From assembly GCF_022664395.1 (NCBI RefSeq), contig NZ_JAKRET010000018.1, positions 1-58,210 of the forward strand: DNA of 58,210 nucleotides, given 5' to 3'. The position numbers were made by a program, and so were the translations under genes. The DNA is from Sphingomonas lacusdianchii. Its GTDB lineage: Bacteria > Pseudomonadota > Alphaproteobacteria > Sphingomonadales > Sphingomonadaceae. The notes under the pieces are model-generated. The model was not told where the DNA came from. It searched no databases and was given only the letters and a program-made list of their open reading frames with translations. Of this stretch, positions 49,528-58,100 are shown in pieces; the stretch's first letter is position 1, and each line of letters begins with the position of its first letter.

Positions 49528-49934
49528 TGAGCGATGTCGCGCCCTTCGACCGTCATCGCCGCTTCACCGACATGTCGGTCATGGAGTTCGCGTTGCTGAT
49601 CGCGCTCATGCGTGCCGGGCCGCACCCGCTGGCCTTCCTGCTCCCGACCCTGGACGCGTGGTTCGACTGCAAGCTTGGCGTCTCGGATCTCGAGCCCACT
49701 GCGGGCCGGCTCGTGCGCGCGAACTACGTGCTGCGGCGTGGCGACACGCTCTACCCACGCCGGCACACCGCCAGGATCGTGATGGGTCTCTACGGCTCGC
49801 TGTTCAGGATCCTCGCCGACGACGTGACCAAGCTCGTCTCGGCCCAAGAGCCGAACATGCTCTCGACGATGAAAGCCTACCTCGATCGCAAGGCGAGTGA
49901 GGAGGGAAACCAGCACAAGGACGGGGACCGATAA
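49527..49934 (+). CDS. Hypothetical protein between traN and traF (135 aa)
   Basis: Soluble, mostly helical (SVMEFALLIALMRAGPHPLA, RIVMGLYGSLFRILADDVTK). A YVLRRGDTLYPRRHTARIV section suggests a small winged-helix or MarR-like shape, but no confident match. It overlaps traN by one base and traF by one, so it is expressed with them. F has no obvious counterpart. Confidence 0.65.
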   Translation: MSDVAPFDRHRRFTDMSVMEFALLIALMRAGPHPLAFLLPTLDAWFDCKLGVSDLEPTAGRLVRANYVLRRGDTLYPRRHTARIVMGLYGSLFRILADDVTKLVSAQEPNMLSTMKAYLDRKASEEGNQHKDGDR

Positions 49935-50851
49935 TGCGCACCACACTCACGCTCGCTCTCTTCGCGTCGCTTGCCGCTGGCGCGATCGTGCCACCAGCGG
50001 CGATCGCCCAGGCTCGGTATGCGGAAGAGCCGATCGCCGGCGACGAAGCGACGTCCGAGCTATCCGACAGCGTGACGATGCGCGGGCAGGGTAGGCCGGA
50101 CGCCGTTCGCGACGAGGATGACCGCCGCGTCGCCAGCCAGATGGGCGACGCGTTCTACTGCGGGGAGCGTAAGCTCGGAACGTGGTTCTACTGTGAGAAG
50201 CCGAAGCCCAACCCGTCGGATCGCAAGGCGGCGCAGCCGGCGCAGTCCGCGGCCGAGCAGCTGGCGGCGATCGGCAAGGAATTGGACGAGAAGAAGGCGA
50301 GGGCGATCCTGGACCCGACCCCGGAGAACGTCTCCTCCTACATCAGCTACCAGCGGCAGCAGCTCAACCGGGCTTCGTCGTTCGCGGACATGTGGCGCCG
50401 GTCGATCTGGCAGAACCCCGAGCTGGATTACACGCTGCAGCGCCCGGTCAATCAGCTGGGCAAGCGGACATGGCTCGACACGCGCACCGCGGACAAGAAC
50501 CGCGTGCTGGGATCGATCTCTAAGCGCTACGGCGTGTTCTACTTCTACTCGTCCGCCTGCGCGGCGTGCGAGGTGTTCGGGCCGATCATGCGAAGCGTGT
50601 CGGATCGCTTCGGCCTGACGGTCATGGCGGTCTCGCTCGATGGGGGACCGTCCAAGACGTTCCCCAACTTCACCGTCGACACAGGCCAATACCGCGCGAT
50701 GGGCATGCAGGGCGGCCAGGTGCCTGCTCTCGTCCTGTTCGACACCGTCACCAAGCGTCCGATGCCAATCGGGTACGGTGTTATGGCCGCAGACGAGGTG
50801 ATGGACCGCATCTTCACCCTCACCAGCGTCGAACCCGGGAGTGACTTCTGA
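49934..50851 (+). CDS. traF: TraF, thioredoxin-fold pilus assembly protein (305 aa)
   Basis: Signal peptide, then FYCGERKLGTWFYCEKPKPN and a helical middle; the C-terminal domain YGVFYFYSSACAACEVFGPI has a CAAC site where many F-like TraF proteins lack a redox pair, so it may be active. The segment QGGQVPALVLFDTVTKRPMP is a thioredoxin cis-Pro region. Works with TraH, TraU and TraN. Confidence 0.9.
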   Translation: MRTTLTLALFASLAAGAIVPPAAIAQARYAEEPIAGDEATSELSDSVTMRGQGRPDAVRDEDDRRVASQMGDAFYCGERKLGTWFYCEKPKPNPSDRKAAQPAQSAAEQLAAIGKELDEKKARAILDPTPENVSSYISYQRQQLNRASSFADMWRRSIWQNPELDYTLQRPVNQLGKRTWLDTRTADKNRVLGSISKRYGVFYFYSSACAACEVFGPIMRSVSDRFGLTVMAVSLDGGPSKTFPNFTVDTGQYRAMGMQGGQVPALVLFDTVTKRPMPIGYGVMAADEVMDRIFTLTSVEPGSDF

Positions 50852-52317
50852 TGCGCCGGCTCATCCAGTGCCTCACCCCGCGCCGCCTCGCGAGGGTCAC
50901 CGCAGCGACCTTCGCGCAGCTGACCATGTTGCTGGCGGTGTTCGGTCTCGTCTCGCAGCCCGCCATGGCCGACGTCGGGCAGGAGATGAACAGCTATTTC
51001 AACTCGGCGGACGCGTCGGCGAACGTCACCGGTCCTACCGCGTTCAACGGCCAATCGGCTGGCTATTACTCGGGCGGCTCGGTGTGGAGCCGGTTCCCCC
51101 AGAAGTCGATCAATCCGGTAAGCGTGGCGCTGCCATCGGCGCGCGCAGGCTGCGGCGGCATCGATCTGTTCGCCGGCAGCTTCAGCTTCATCAACGCCGA
51201 CGAGATGGTCGCCACGTTGAAGGCGACAGCGAACAACGCAATCGGCTTCGCGTTCCAGCTCGCGATCGACAGCATCTCCGCGCAGATCGGCGGGGTAATG
51301 AAGGACATGAGCCAGCGCGTTCAGGCGCTCAACGCCTTCAACATGTCGAGCTGCGAGGCCGCGCAACAGGCGATCGGATCGATCTGGCCCAAGATGGACG
51401 GCGCTAGCTCCACCATCTGCCAGCAGGTGGGCGGCGCCAAAGGCTTCTTCTCGGATGCCGCGTCGGCCCGTCACGGCTGCACGAACAAGGGCGAGCGCGA
51501 GGACACGATCGCCAAGGCCGGCGACGCTGCCGAGCTGGTCCAGTCGAAGAATTATACCTGGTATGCGCTCAACGCGAAAAGCGCGACCAAGCCATCGAAG
51601 GAATATGCCGAGTTCCTGATGACGATGGTCGGCACGATCATCTACGATTCCACCAAGAAGGCCGACAGCATGGGCGGCTTCCGCTTCATCGCTCCGGCAA
51701 GCTGGGACACGTACCAGGCTCTTCTCGACGGCACGGCATCGGCGCCGACCGATGTGTGGTCGTGTGACACGACGGATGAAAAGGGGTGCATCAGCCCGAC
51801 GTCGACCAAGCTCAGCATCCCTACCGAAGTCGCGCTGCGCACCCGGGTGCTGAAGATGATGGACAGCATGAGCGCGAAGATCCGCTCGAACGCCGCGCTG
51901 TCCGGCGACGAGATCAACCTCCTCGGGATGACGTCGATCCCGCTCTACAAGATCCTCGTGGTCAACGAGGCAGCGCACATGGGGTTAGGCTCGGGCGACA
52001 AGGCTACCCTGTCCGAGATGGTGGCAATCGATATGCTCATCTCGATGCTCGACCGCATGCTCGACGTCATCTCGCAGTCGCAACAGGGTGCCGCTTACGT
52101 CTCCACCACGGAGTTCGAGACGTGGCGCAAGCAGGTCGACAACGTGAAGACCGAGTTGGCGCGCCGGAGCACGAAGATGTCGGCCGACGTGCAGAACACC
52201 TACCGTGTCATCCAGCAAACGCAGTTCCTGGAATCGACGCTGAAGAACACCATGAGCCCGCAGATGACCGCCTCGCTCCGCTTCGGGCGCGGTCTGAGCT
52301 CGCAGGGTCTTCGGTAA
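50851..52317 (+). CDS. traH: TraH (488 aa)
   Basis: Signal peptide with VFGLVSQPAMA, then ADVGQEMNSYFNSADASANV and the segment YYSGGSVWSRFPQKSINPVS, typical of TraH. GCGGIDLFAGSFSFINADEM and SCEAAQQAIGSIWPK are further landmarks. A periplasmic coiled-coil-forming protein needed for pilus assembly and mating-pair stabilisation. Confidence 0.95.
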   Translation: MRRLIQCLTPRRLARVTAATFAQLTMLLAVFGLVSQPAMADVGQEMNSYFNSADASANVTGPTAFNGQSAGYYSGGSVWSRFPQKSINPVSVALPSARAGCGGIDLFAGSFSFINADEMVATLKATANNAIGFAFQLAIDSISAQIGGVMKDMSQRVQALNAFNMSSCEAAQQAIGSIWPKMDGASSTICQQVGGAKGFFSDAASARHGCTNKGEREDTIAKAGDAAELVQSKNYTWYALNAKSATKPSKEYAEFLMTMVGTIIYDSTKKADSMGGFRFIAPASWDTYQALLDGTASAPTDVWSCDTTDEKGCISPTSTKLSIPTEVALRTRVLKMMDSMSAKIRSNAALSGDEINLLGMTSIPLYKILVVNEAAHMGLGSGDKATLSEMVAIDMLISMLDRMLDVISQSQQGAAYVSTTEFETWRKQVDNVKTELARRSTKMSADVQNTYRVIQQTQFLESTLKNTMSPQMTASLRFGRGLSSQGLR

Positions 52318-52341
52318 GCAGCAGGGCAGGGAGCGACTACG

Positions 52342-55300
52342 ATGGGCGCGCTTGAAGTCTTCACGATCGGCGGGGGCGAGTTCATCGTCAACGTGCTGAA
52401 CGCGGTCGCGGCGTGGTGCGGGGGCGGGGGCTACCGCTCGATGCTTCAGGTCGTGATGGTGATGGGGCTCACCTACTCGCTGTTCGTGGTCGCCTTCTCG
52501 TTGGACTGGCGCGCCTGGTTCAACTGGTTCCTGCAGTCGACCCTCATCTACATGATGCTGATGGTGCCGACCGTCACGATCAAGGTCACCGACCGGATCA
52601 ACCCGGGGCTCGCGCCGGCCGTCGTGGACAACGTCCCGCTTGGTCTCGGCGTCATGGCATCTTTCACGAGCCAAGCCGGTGACTGGCTGACCCGGTCGGC
52701 CGAGACGGTCTTCGTCATGCCGAATGCGCTCGCCCTGTCGACCAACGGCATGATCTACGGCGCGCGCTTGATGGACAAGGCGCGCTCCTTCGAGCTGACC
52801 AACAGCGTATTCCGCGCCAACATCGACGAGCACCTGAAGCAATGTACGTTCTACGACGTGCTGCTTGGCTTCAAGTCGATGAACCAGCTGACGAAGTCCA
52901 ACCACCTTTGGGAGGACATCGGACCGGGCTCGCCGGCGCGCAGCCAACGCTGGATAACGTCGACCGGCACCGACACTACGGAGAACTCGATCATCCCGTG
53001 CAACGAGGCCTACACGCGGATGTCCAACCAGTGGAAGGCCGAGTACGACAACGACATCCCCTGGTTCTCCAAGAGTGCCTATCCAGGTGTTGCCGACGAC
53101 ATCGCCGCGCAGCGCCTGAAGGACGATCTGCCGATCGTCGCGAAGGAGATGCACGGATCGAGCGGAGACGCATATAGCTATCTACGCCAAGTCTCGATGA
53201 TCGATGCTTTCCTTGCGGCGCGCGAGAGCTTCTCCGAGGCCGGCTGGGACGCCTATGCGGCGCAGCGCGCTGACGCTCAGGCGAAGAACACCTACACCTC
53301 TATCGCGCAGCAGGCGATGACTTGGGTGCCGCTCCTCGGGATCGTCCTCACCGTGGTCTTCTATGCGATGTTCCCGGTGCTCTTCCCGCTGTTCCTATTC
53401 CCGCGCACCGGCGTGCAGACGCTGAAGGGCTATGCGACCGGCTTCTTCTATCTCGCCTCCTGGGGGCCGCTCTACGTCATCCTGCACATGTTCGTGATGA
53501 GCAGGGCAGCCAGCCTCTACCACGCCGTCTCGCCAACCGGGCCGAGCCTGCTGGTGGTCGACGGGATGGCGAGCGTGAACGAGTCCATCACGACGCTGGC
53601 TGGCTTCTTGATGATGAGCGTGCCTTTCATCGCCGGCGGGATGGCCCGCGGCGCCATGGCGATCGCCGGGCACGCGACGTCGATGCTGCAGCCCGCCCAG
53701 AGCGCCGCGGAGCAGGCCGCGACCGAGCGGACGACGGGCAACTATTCGTACGGGAACACCTCGTTCCAGAACCTCACGGCCAACAACACGCAGGCAAACA
53801 AGTTCGACGATCAGCCGAAGTTCAACTCGGGCTATGCCGTCAGCTCCTTCACGAACGCCGATGGTGGCGTGACGTACGGCTTCTCGGACGGGTCCAACGC
53901 CTTCGACACGTCTCAGGGGATCTCGCGTCTCGGGTTTACGCCGACGCGCACGGCCGGGTTCGATAGCCAGATGAGCAGGGCTCTATCGGACGGCCAATCT
54001 CATACGGACTCGCTGCGTAACTCGGCTTCCCAGTCCTGGAATGCGACCGCTACGACGGCCACCGACCTGCTGAGCGCGGCTGAGCGACGTCGTGGGAGTT
54101 CGACTGAGACCGGATCTGGCTTCAACAACAGCGTCGCCAAGATGACCGATGTATCCAGAGGCATGGCGAACGGCCTCACTAGCCGGTTTGGCTTGAGCGA
54201 GGCTGACAGTCAGCTGGTCTCACGCGCCACTCAAACCACTGGCGATGCGAATGCAGGCATTGAAGCACTTGCAAAGGTTTGGAAGAATAAGTTTGCCGAC
54301 GTCAGCGCAAAAGGTGGCCTTGCTATGCGGCTTGCCTCGATAGCCTCTGAAAATACCGGTCGAACAGTAAGCGGTGATCAGGCGCTCGGCGAGATGAAGG
54401 AATATCTCACCAGGGAGACTAACTCCACCCAAGCGAAGGCAGCACGGGACGAGTTCTTCCGCGAGACAAGCTCTAGTGGCGACAGCGAAGTCCGATCGCT
54501 TTCGCAGAAGCTCGGGGTTAGTGTCGGTGAATCGCGGTCGGCGTCGCTCGAGGCGACCCGCGCGGAGGAGACATTCCAGCGCGTCAGCAACGACGTTCGT
54601 GAAGCCTCCTCGAGGGGCTGGTCGCTGAGCCGTAACGAGACCCAGGAGTTCGTAACGTACGCGCAAGAGCGGTTGCTGCAAGATGACAACCTTTCGCAGT
54701 CTGGCTGGACGCCCGGCATGGTGATGCCGCGTACTCGGGAGCAGGAGCAGGTCCGAGACATCCTTCTTGGCGACTTCATGGAGCGACGAGTTGCCGAGGT
54801 GCGGAACGAGCTCGGCGTCAGCGTTCCCGAGCATCTGCGTGGGACCTTGCATGGTCCCGCGTCGACGACTGCGGCTGGTGTTCGCCAGTGGGGCGGACAT
54901 CGGGCTGCTAATGTGGCTGCTCAGGGTCCTGATGTATCTATCCGCGAGAGCTCACGTGATCACGATCTCGCGGGTGAGGTCTCGGACGCGATCCCGAACG
55001 CCTCGGCACGCATCACCCGTCAGGCCTTCGAAATTGGCAATCAGGTCGACGACGCTAAGGATACGGCCGGACGCCTAGGCGACCACGTTCGGGAGCGGAA
55101 TGACGCATGGATCCCGGCGACACTCCCCGGCGTCGAGGGAGCGCGTGATTGGGCGCGCGACACGCTCGGCATGGGCCAGGGAACAAGCCACGTTTATGAG
55201 CTACCGCGGGGAGAGCGGGCAACGCTGCCGATCTCCGGACGATTGAGCTCGAACATGGGGGGCCGCATAGACCCGGTGACCGGGCAACCGGGGCATCATC

Positions 55301-55620
55301 ACCGCGGCGTCGATATCGCGGCAGCACTGGGCACTGAAATCCGTGCGCCAGCGTCCGGTCGAGTGGTGAAGAATGACTTCCAAGGAGGCGGTGCTGGAAA
55401 CTACCTAGTGCTGCAGCATGGCGATGGATCGCAAAGCAAGTACTTCCACATGCAGGACCGGTCGGCATTTCCGGTAGGCAGCAACATCGAGGCGGGCTCA
55501 GTTCTTGGTCGGGTAGGAAGCACGGGCAAGTCGACCGGCCCGCACCTTCATTACGAGCTTTGGAAGGATGGCAGACCGGTCGACCCCAAGCGGTTCCAGC
55601 TTAGGAATGCCCAGGAATAA
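52342..55620 (+). CDS. traG: TraG with a C-terminal M23 peptidase domain (1,092 aa)
   Basis: The N-terminal 460 residues are TraG-N: FTIGGGEFIVNVLNAVAAWC, several membrane helices (for example SMLQVVMVMGLTYSLFVVAF and MTWVPLLGIVLTVVFYAMFP) and NGMIYGARLMDKAR. A 500-residue Ser/Thr/Gln-rich, probably periplasmic region follows. The last 120 residues are an M23 endopeptidase: GHHHRGVDIAAALGTEIRAP (H-x3-D), YLVLQHGDGSQSKYFHMQ and STGPHLHYELWKDG (H-x-H). In F TraG the C-terminus serves entry exclusion instead. GGGAG lies 8 bases before the start. Confidence 0.9.
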   Translation: MGALEVFTIGGGEFIVNVLNAVAAWCGGGGYRSMLQVVMVMGLTYSLFVVAFSLDWRAWFNWFLQSTLIYMMLMVPTVTIKVTDRINPGLAPAVVDNVPLGLGVMASFTSQAGDWLTRSAETVFVMPNALALSTNGMIYGARLMDKARSFELTNSVFRANIDEHLKQCTFYDVLLGFKSMNQLTKSNHLWEDIGPGSPARSQRWITSTGTDTTENSIIPCNEAYTRMSNQWKAEYDNDIPWFSKSAYPGVADDIAAQRLKDDLPIVAKEMHGSSGDAYSYLRQVSMIDAFLAARESFSEAGWDAYAAQRADAQAKNTYTSIAQQAMTWVPLLGIVLTVVFYAMFPVLFPLFLFPRTGVQTLKGYATGFFYLASWGPLYVILHMFVMSRAASLYHAVSPTGPSLLVVDGMASVNESITTLAGFLMMSVPFIAGGMARGAMAIAGHATSMLQPAQSAAEQAATERTTGNYSYGNTSFQNLTANNTQANKFDDQPKFNSGYAVSSFTNADGGVTYGFSDGSNAFDTSQGISRLGFTPTRTAGFDSQMSRALSDGQSHTDSLRNSASQSWNATATTATDLLSAAERRRGSSTETGSGFNNSVAKMTDVSRGMANGLTSRFGLSEADSQLVSRATQTTGDANAGIEALAKVWKNKFADVSAKGGLAMRLASIASENTGRTVSGDQALGEMKEYLTRETNSTQAKAARDEFFRETSSSGDSEVRSLSQKLGVSVGESRSASLEATRAEETFQRVSNDVREASSRGWSLSRNETQEFVTYAQERLLQDDNLSQSGWTPGMVMPRTREQEQVRDILLGDFMERRVAEVRNELGVSVPEHLRGTLHGPASTTAAGVRQWGGHRAANVAAQGPDVSIRESSRDHDLAGEVSDAIPNASARITRQAFEIGNQVDDAKDTAGRLGDHVRERNDAWIPATLPGVEGARDWARDTLGMGQGTSHVYELPRGERATLPISGRLSSNMGGRIDPVTGQPGHHHRGVDIAAALGTEIRAPASGRVVKNDFQGGGAGNYLVLQHGDGSQSKYFHMQDRSAFPVGSNIEAGSVLGRVGSTGKSTGPHLHYELWKDGRPVDPKRFQLRNAQE

Positions 55621-55861
55621 GGAATAGGCCGATAAACATGGCAACCAGCACGGCAACAACGATCCAACGTGCGTGCGGCGACACTTCGTTTTCCACGTCA
55701 GCGGTGCGGGACGGGTAAACCTCGTCGAGCAACTCTCTGCCGCGAGGGGTAGAGGGGTCGAAAAGATTGTCCGGATTTACTGAGAAGGACGAGGCGGGGA
55801 ATGCTGGTCCTTGAGCTCGGCCGGCATCCCAGTCCATCTGACCAGTATCGTGGTTCAACAT
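55601..55861 (-). CDS. Tail-anchored small membrane protein (86 aa)
   Basis: A strong GGAGGAG lies 5 bases before the ATG. The polar N-terminus (SSFSVNPDNLFDPSTPRGRE) and one C-terminal membrane helix (WIVVAVLVAMFIGLFLIPG) suggest a tail anchor. It runs against traG and overlaps its last 20 bases; its start codon shares CATG with the divergent plus-strand gene. Confidence 0.65.
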   Translation of the reverse strand: MLNHDTGQMDWDAGRAQGPAFPASSFSVNPDNLFDPSTPRGRELLDEVYPSRTADVENEVSPHARWIVVAVLVAMFIGLFLIPGHS

Positions 55862-56348
55862 GGCCGCTCCTCCTGCACCGATCGGCTTAATCAGGCGCGA
55901 TTTACGCTTGCAAAGCGTAGCAGACCGTATTGAACTTAGCGAGCGGTTTTCCGTGTTTGTTCTTTCCGACGTTGCAGGAAGCGCGATGACGGCGAAGGAG
56001 GCAGTAGAGGATCCTAGCGTAGCTGCTCGGTACGAGGAGCTGCTGGCGGCGCATTTAGGCTTTTACGAAGCGCTGCGACTGCGCGAGCGGCGCCCCAGGA
56101 GCGCTGCACAGCGCCAATTTCAGGACGTGGCTTGGGGAAGGGCCGCGCCGGCAAGCGAACACGAGAAGGCCTATGTCTGGCACCTTCGACGGCACCGGAT
56201 CGCGCCGTTTAATTCAGGAGCGCCGTCGCAGCACATTGATGACGCGATGACCGACTTTGAGCCTGGCTCTCGACCTGTCAGTAGCGAGGTTGGAGTTAAA
56301 TGGGACAGTGCGTGGCGTGAAATACGCGGCAGTCGAGAGTTCTGGTAA
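55860..56348 (+). CDS. Hypothetical protein (162 aa)
   Basis: Helical and charged (LQSVADRIELSERFSVFVLS, PSVAARYEELLAAHLGFYEA), ending in an acidic tail. The ATG at 55860 has no Shine-Dalgarno and overlaps the start codon of the opposite gene, so the true start may be internal. No family is recognised; it may belong to the junction material after the tra operon. Confidence 0.45.
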   Translation: MAAPPAPIGLIRRDLRLQSVADRIELSERFSVFVLSDVAGSAMTAKEAVEDPSVAARYEELLAAHLGFYEALRLRERRPRSAAQRQFQDVAWGRAAPASEHEKAYVWHLRRHRIAPFNSGAPSQHIDDAMTDFEPGSRPVSSEVGVKWDSAWREIRGSREFW

Positions 56349-56370
56349 ACTCCCCTCAAGCACTGTAACA

Positions 56371-56420
56371 TGTTGCCGCCAGTTAGAAAAGACACATTCT
56401 CCGCCAGATAGAAATGGCAC
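56371..56420 (+). mobile_element. IS21-like terminal repeat remnant
   Basis: Two copies of a 20-base unit, CCGCCAGTTAGAAAAGACAC (56376) and CCGCCAGATAGAAATGGCAC (56401), 25 bases apart and 17 of 20 identical, follow a TGT at 56371. Repeated ends starting in TG are the arrangement of IS21-family elements. No istA or istB is nearby, so it looks like a leftover end. The surrounding 56349-56775 stretch has no gene I can support. Confidence 0.5.
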
Positions 56421-56775
56421 TCGCGGTGGCAGCGGGGGCAGCGTGGAGCCCCCCAAGCAGCGCAGCGATGCCCCCGCTGAGGCGGTGACATGGCGGCTCT
56501 TGCGGCCTCGGATCCGCTGCGACAGCAGCGGGCTCGTTCACGTCGGCGAACGGCCGCGCACGCTAATTGCAAAATACCGGAGCCCATGCATGACTTCCTG
56601 AGAATGGGCAATTCGCCGTTCGGCGAGATGCGGAGGTGTAGCGATCAGTCTGATCCTACACGATAGGCGCTATAAGCAGCCTTCTCTTTTTCTGTTGCTG
56701 TTTCTTGTACGAAGGAAAGCCTTCGCTGGACGTCAGTTACCTGATATTTACCTCAATTTTAGACGGCGAGCGCAG

Positions 56776-57198
56776 CTATCGATCCGCAGAGGTGGCCGCC
56801 TCGAACGCCTGCAGGATCGGACAAGGGCCATGATTGGCGGACCCGCATTCGCTGGCGAGGCGATGGAGGGATGCGCGCACGCGCTTCAACTCCTGGATCT
56901 TCAAATCCAGCGCCGCGATCCGCTCGTTGGCAAGCTGGCGTGCCCGAGCGCGATCATCGGTCGCGTCCAGCGCCACCAGTTCCCCGATCTGCTCCAACGT
57001 AAAGCCAGCGGCCTGCGCCGATCGGATGAAACGGAGCCGGCGAACATCGTCCGCTGTGTAGCGGCGGATACCGCCATTCGAGCCCGATCCTTCTGGCCTC
57101 GCCGGCGTCTCAAGCAACCCTCTACGCTGATAATAGCGCACCGTTTCCACACCGACGCCGCCCTCGCGCGCGAGCCCCGCAATTGTCACGTCGGCCAT
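56776..57198 (-). CDS. merR: MerR-family regulator (140 aa)
   Basis: The start MADVTIAGLAREGGVGVETV at 57198 has GGAG 7 bases upstream. The winged-helix HTH (VGVETVRYYQRRGLLETP) is followed by RYTADDVRRLRFIRSAQAAG and the dimer helix. The C-terminus has two Cys (CGSANHGPCPILQAF) matching the MerR pair 117/126, but the Cys equivalent to residue 82 is absent (DATDDRARARQL). The operator between this and the divergent gene is of mercury type. Confidence 0.85.
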   Translation of the reverse strand: MADVTIAGLAREGGVGVETVRYYQRRGLLETPARPEGSGSNGGIRRYTADDVRRLRFIRSAQAAGFTLEQIGELVALDATDDRARARQLANERIAALDLKIQELKRVRASLHRLASECGSANHGPCPILQAFEAATSADR

Positions 57199-57201
57199 GC
57201 C

Positions 57202-57232
57202 TTGACTCCGTACCATAGTACGGCCCCTATAT
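57202..57232 (+). promoter_or_regulatory. MerR-type promoter with dyad operator
   Basis: TTGACT (57202-57207), a 19-base spacer, and CTATAT (57227-57232). Within the spacer CCGTAC-CATA-GTACGG (57208-57223) is a perfect dyad, the classical mer operator layout in which MerR untwists an over-long spacer. Confidence 0.8.
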
Positions 57233-57260
57233 AGGTGTCGCGAACATGGTGGAGAAGAAC

Positions 57261-58013
57261 ATGGCGACCGCGGCGCCCAAGAAGGCAACGATCTACCGCA
57301 TGGTGATGCCGACGCACACCTGCCCCTACGGCTTGAAGGCAAAGGACCTGCTGCACCGACGCGGCTACGAGGTCGAGGACCAATGGCTGACGACGCGCGA
57401 GGAAACCGAGGCATTCAAAGCCGAGCACGGGGTCAAAACGACACCCCAGACCTTCATCGGTGGCGAGCGGGTAGGCGGCTACGACGATCTGCGCCGGTTT
57501 TTCGGCAAGACCGTGGCCGACCCCAAGGCGGTGACCTACCGGCCGGTTGCGGTTGTGTTCGCGATGACGGCATTGATGGCGCTGGCGGCCAGCTATGCCG
57601 TGCTCGGCACACCGTTCACGGTACGCGCCGGTGAGTGGTTCATCGCCTTCTCCATGTGCGTGCTGGCGCTGTTGAAGCTCCAGAACGTTGAGAAGTTCGC
57701 GACCATGTTCCTCAACTACGATCTGCTCGCCAAACGCTGGGTGCCATACTCCTATATCTACCCCTACGCGGAAGGCGCGGCGGGCGTGCTGATGGCGGCC
57801 GGCGTGTTGACCTGGTTGTCGGTGCCGATCGCGCTGGTGATCGGGACGATCGGGGCGGTCTCGGTCATCAAGGCCGTGTATGTCGACAAGCGCGAGCTGA
57901 AATGCGCGTGCGTGGGCGGTGACAGCAATGTGCCGCTGGGCTTCCTGTCGCTCACCGAGAACGTGATGATGGTCGCCATGGCGATCTGGATGGTGCTGGG
58001 CGTCGCGCACTGA
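57261..58013 (+). CDS. Glutaredoxin plus MauE-like membrane protein (250 aa)
   Basis: I choose the ATG at 57261 (GGAG 6 bases upstream) because the MerR-type promoter leaves almost no leader before the ATG at 57246. Residues 1-80 are glutaredoxin-like with CPYG (monothiol form) and TTPQTFIGGERVGGYDDLRR. Five or so membrane helices follow in a MauE/DoxX-like domain with a Cys pair in KCACVGGDSNVPLG. Known neighbours of MerR in sphingomonads; probably a membrane thiol-redox enzyme induced by metal or oxidant. Confidence 0.8.
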   Translation: MATAAPKKATIYRMVMPTHTCPYGLKAKDLLHRRGYEVEDQWLTTREETEAFKAEHGVKTTPQTFIGGERVGGYDDLRRFFGKTVADPKAVTYRPVAVVFAMTALMALAASYAVLGTPFTVRAGEWFIAFSMCVLALLKLQNVEKFATMFLNYDLLAKRWVPYSYIYPYAEGAAGVLMAAGVLTWLSVPIALVIGTIGAVSVIKAVYVDKRELKCACVGGDSNVPLGFLSLTENVMMVAMAIWMVLGVAH

Positions 58014-58100
58014 TCCGGTGCGGCGTCCCGGCGCAGCCTAGCATTACAGTTGCGTTCTTGATCGTGTTCTGAATCAATGGGTCACTATGACGAGGAGGTC

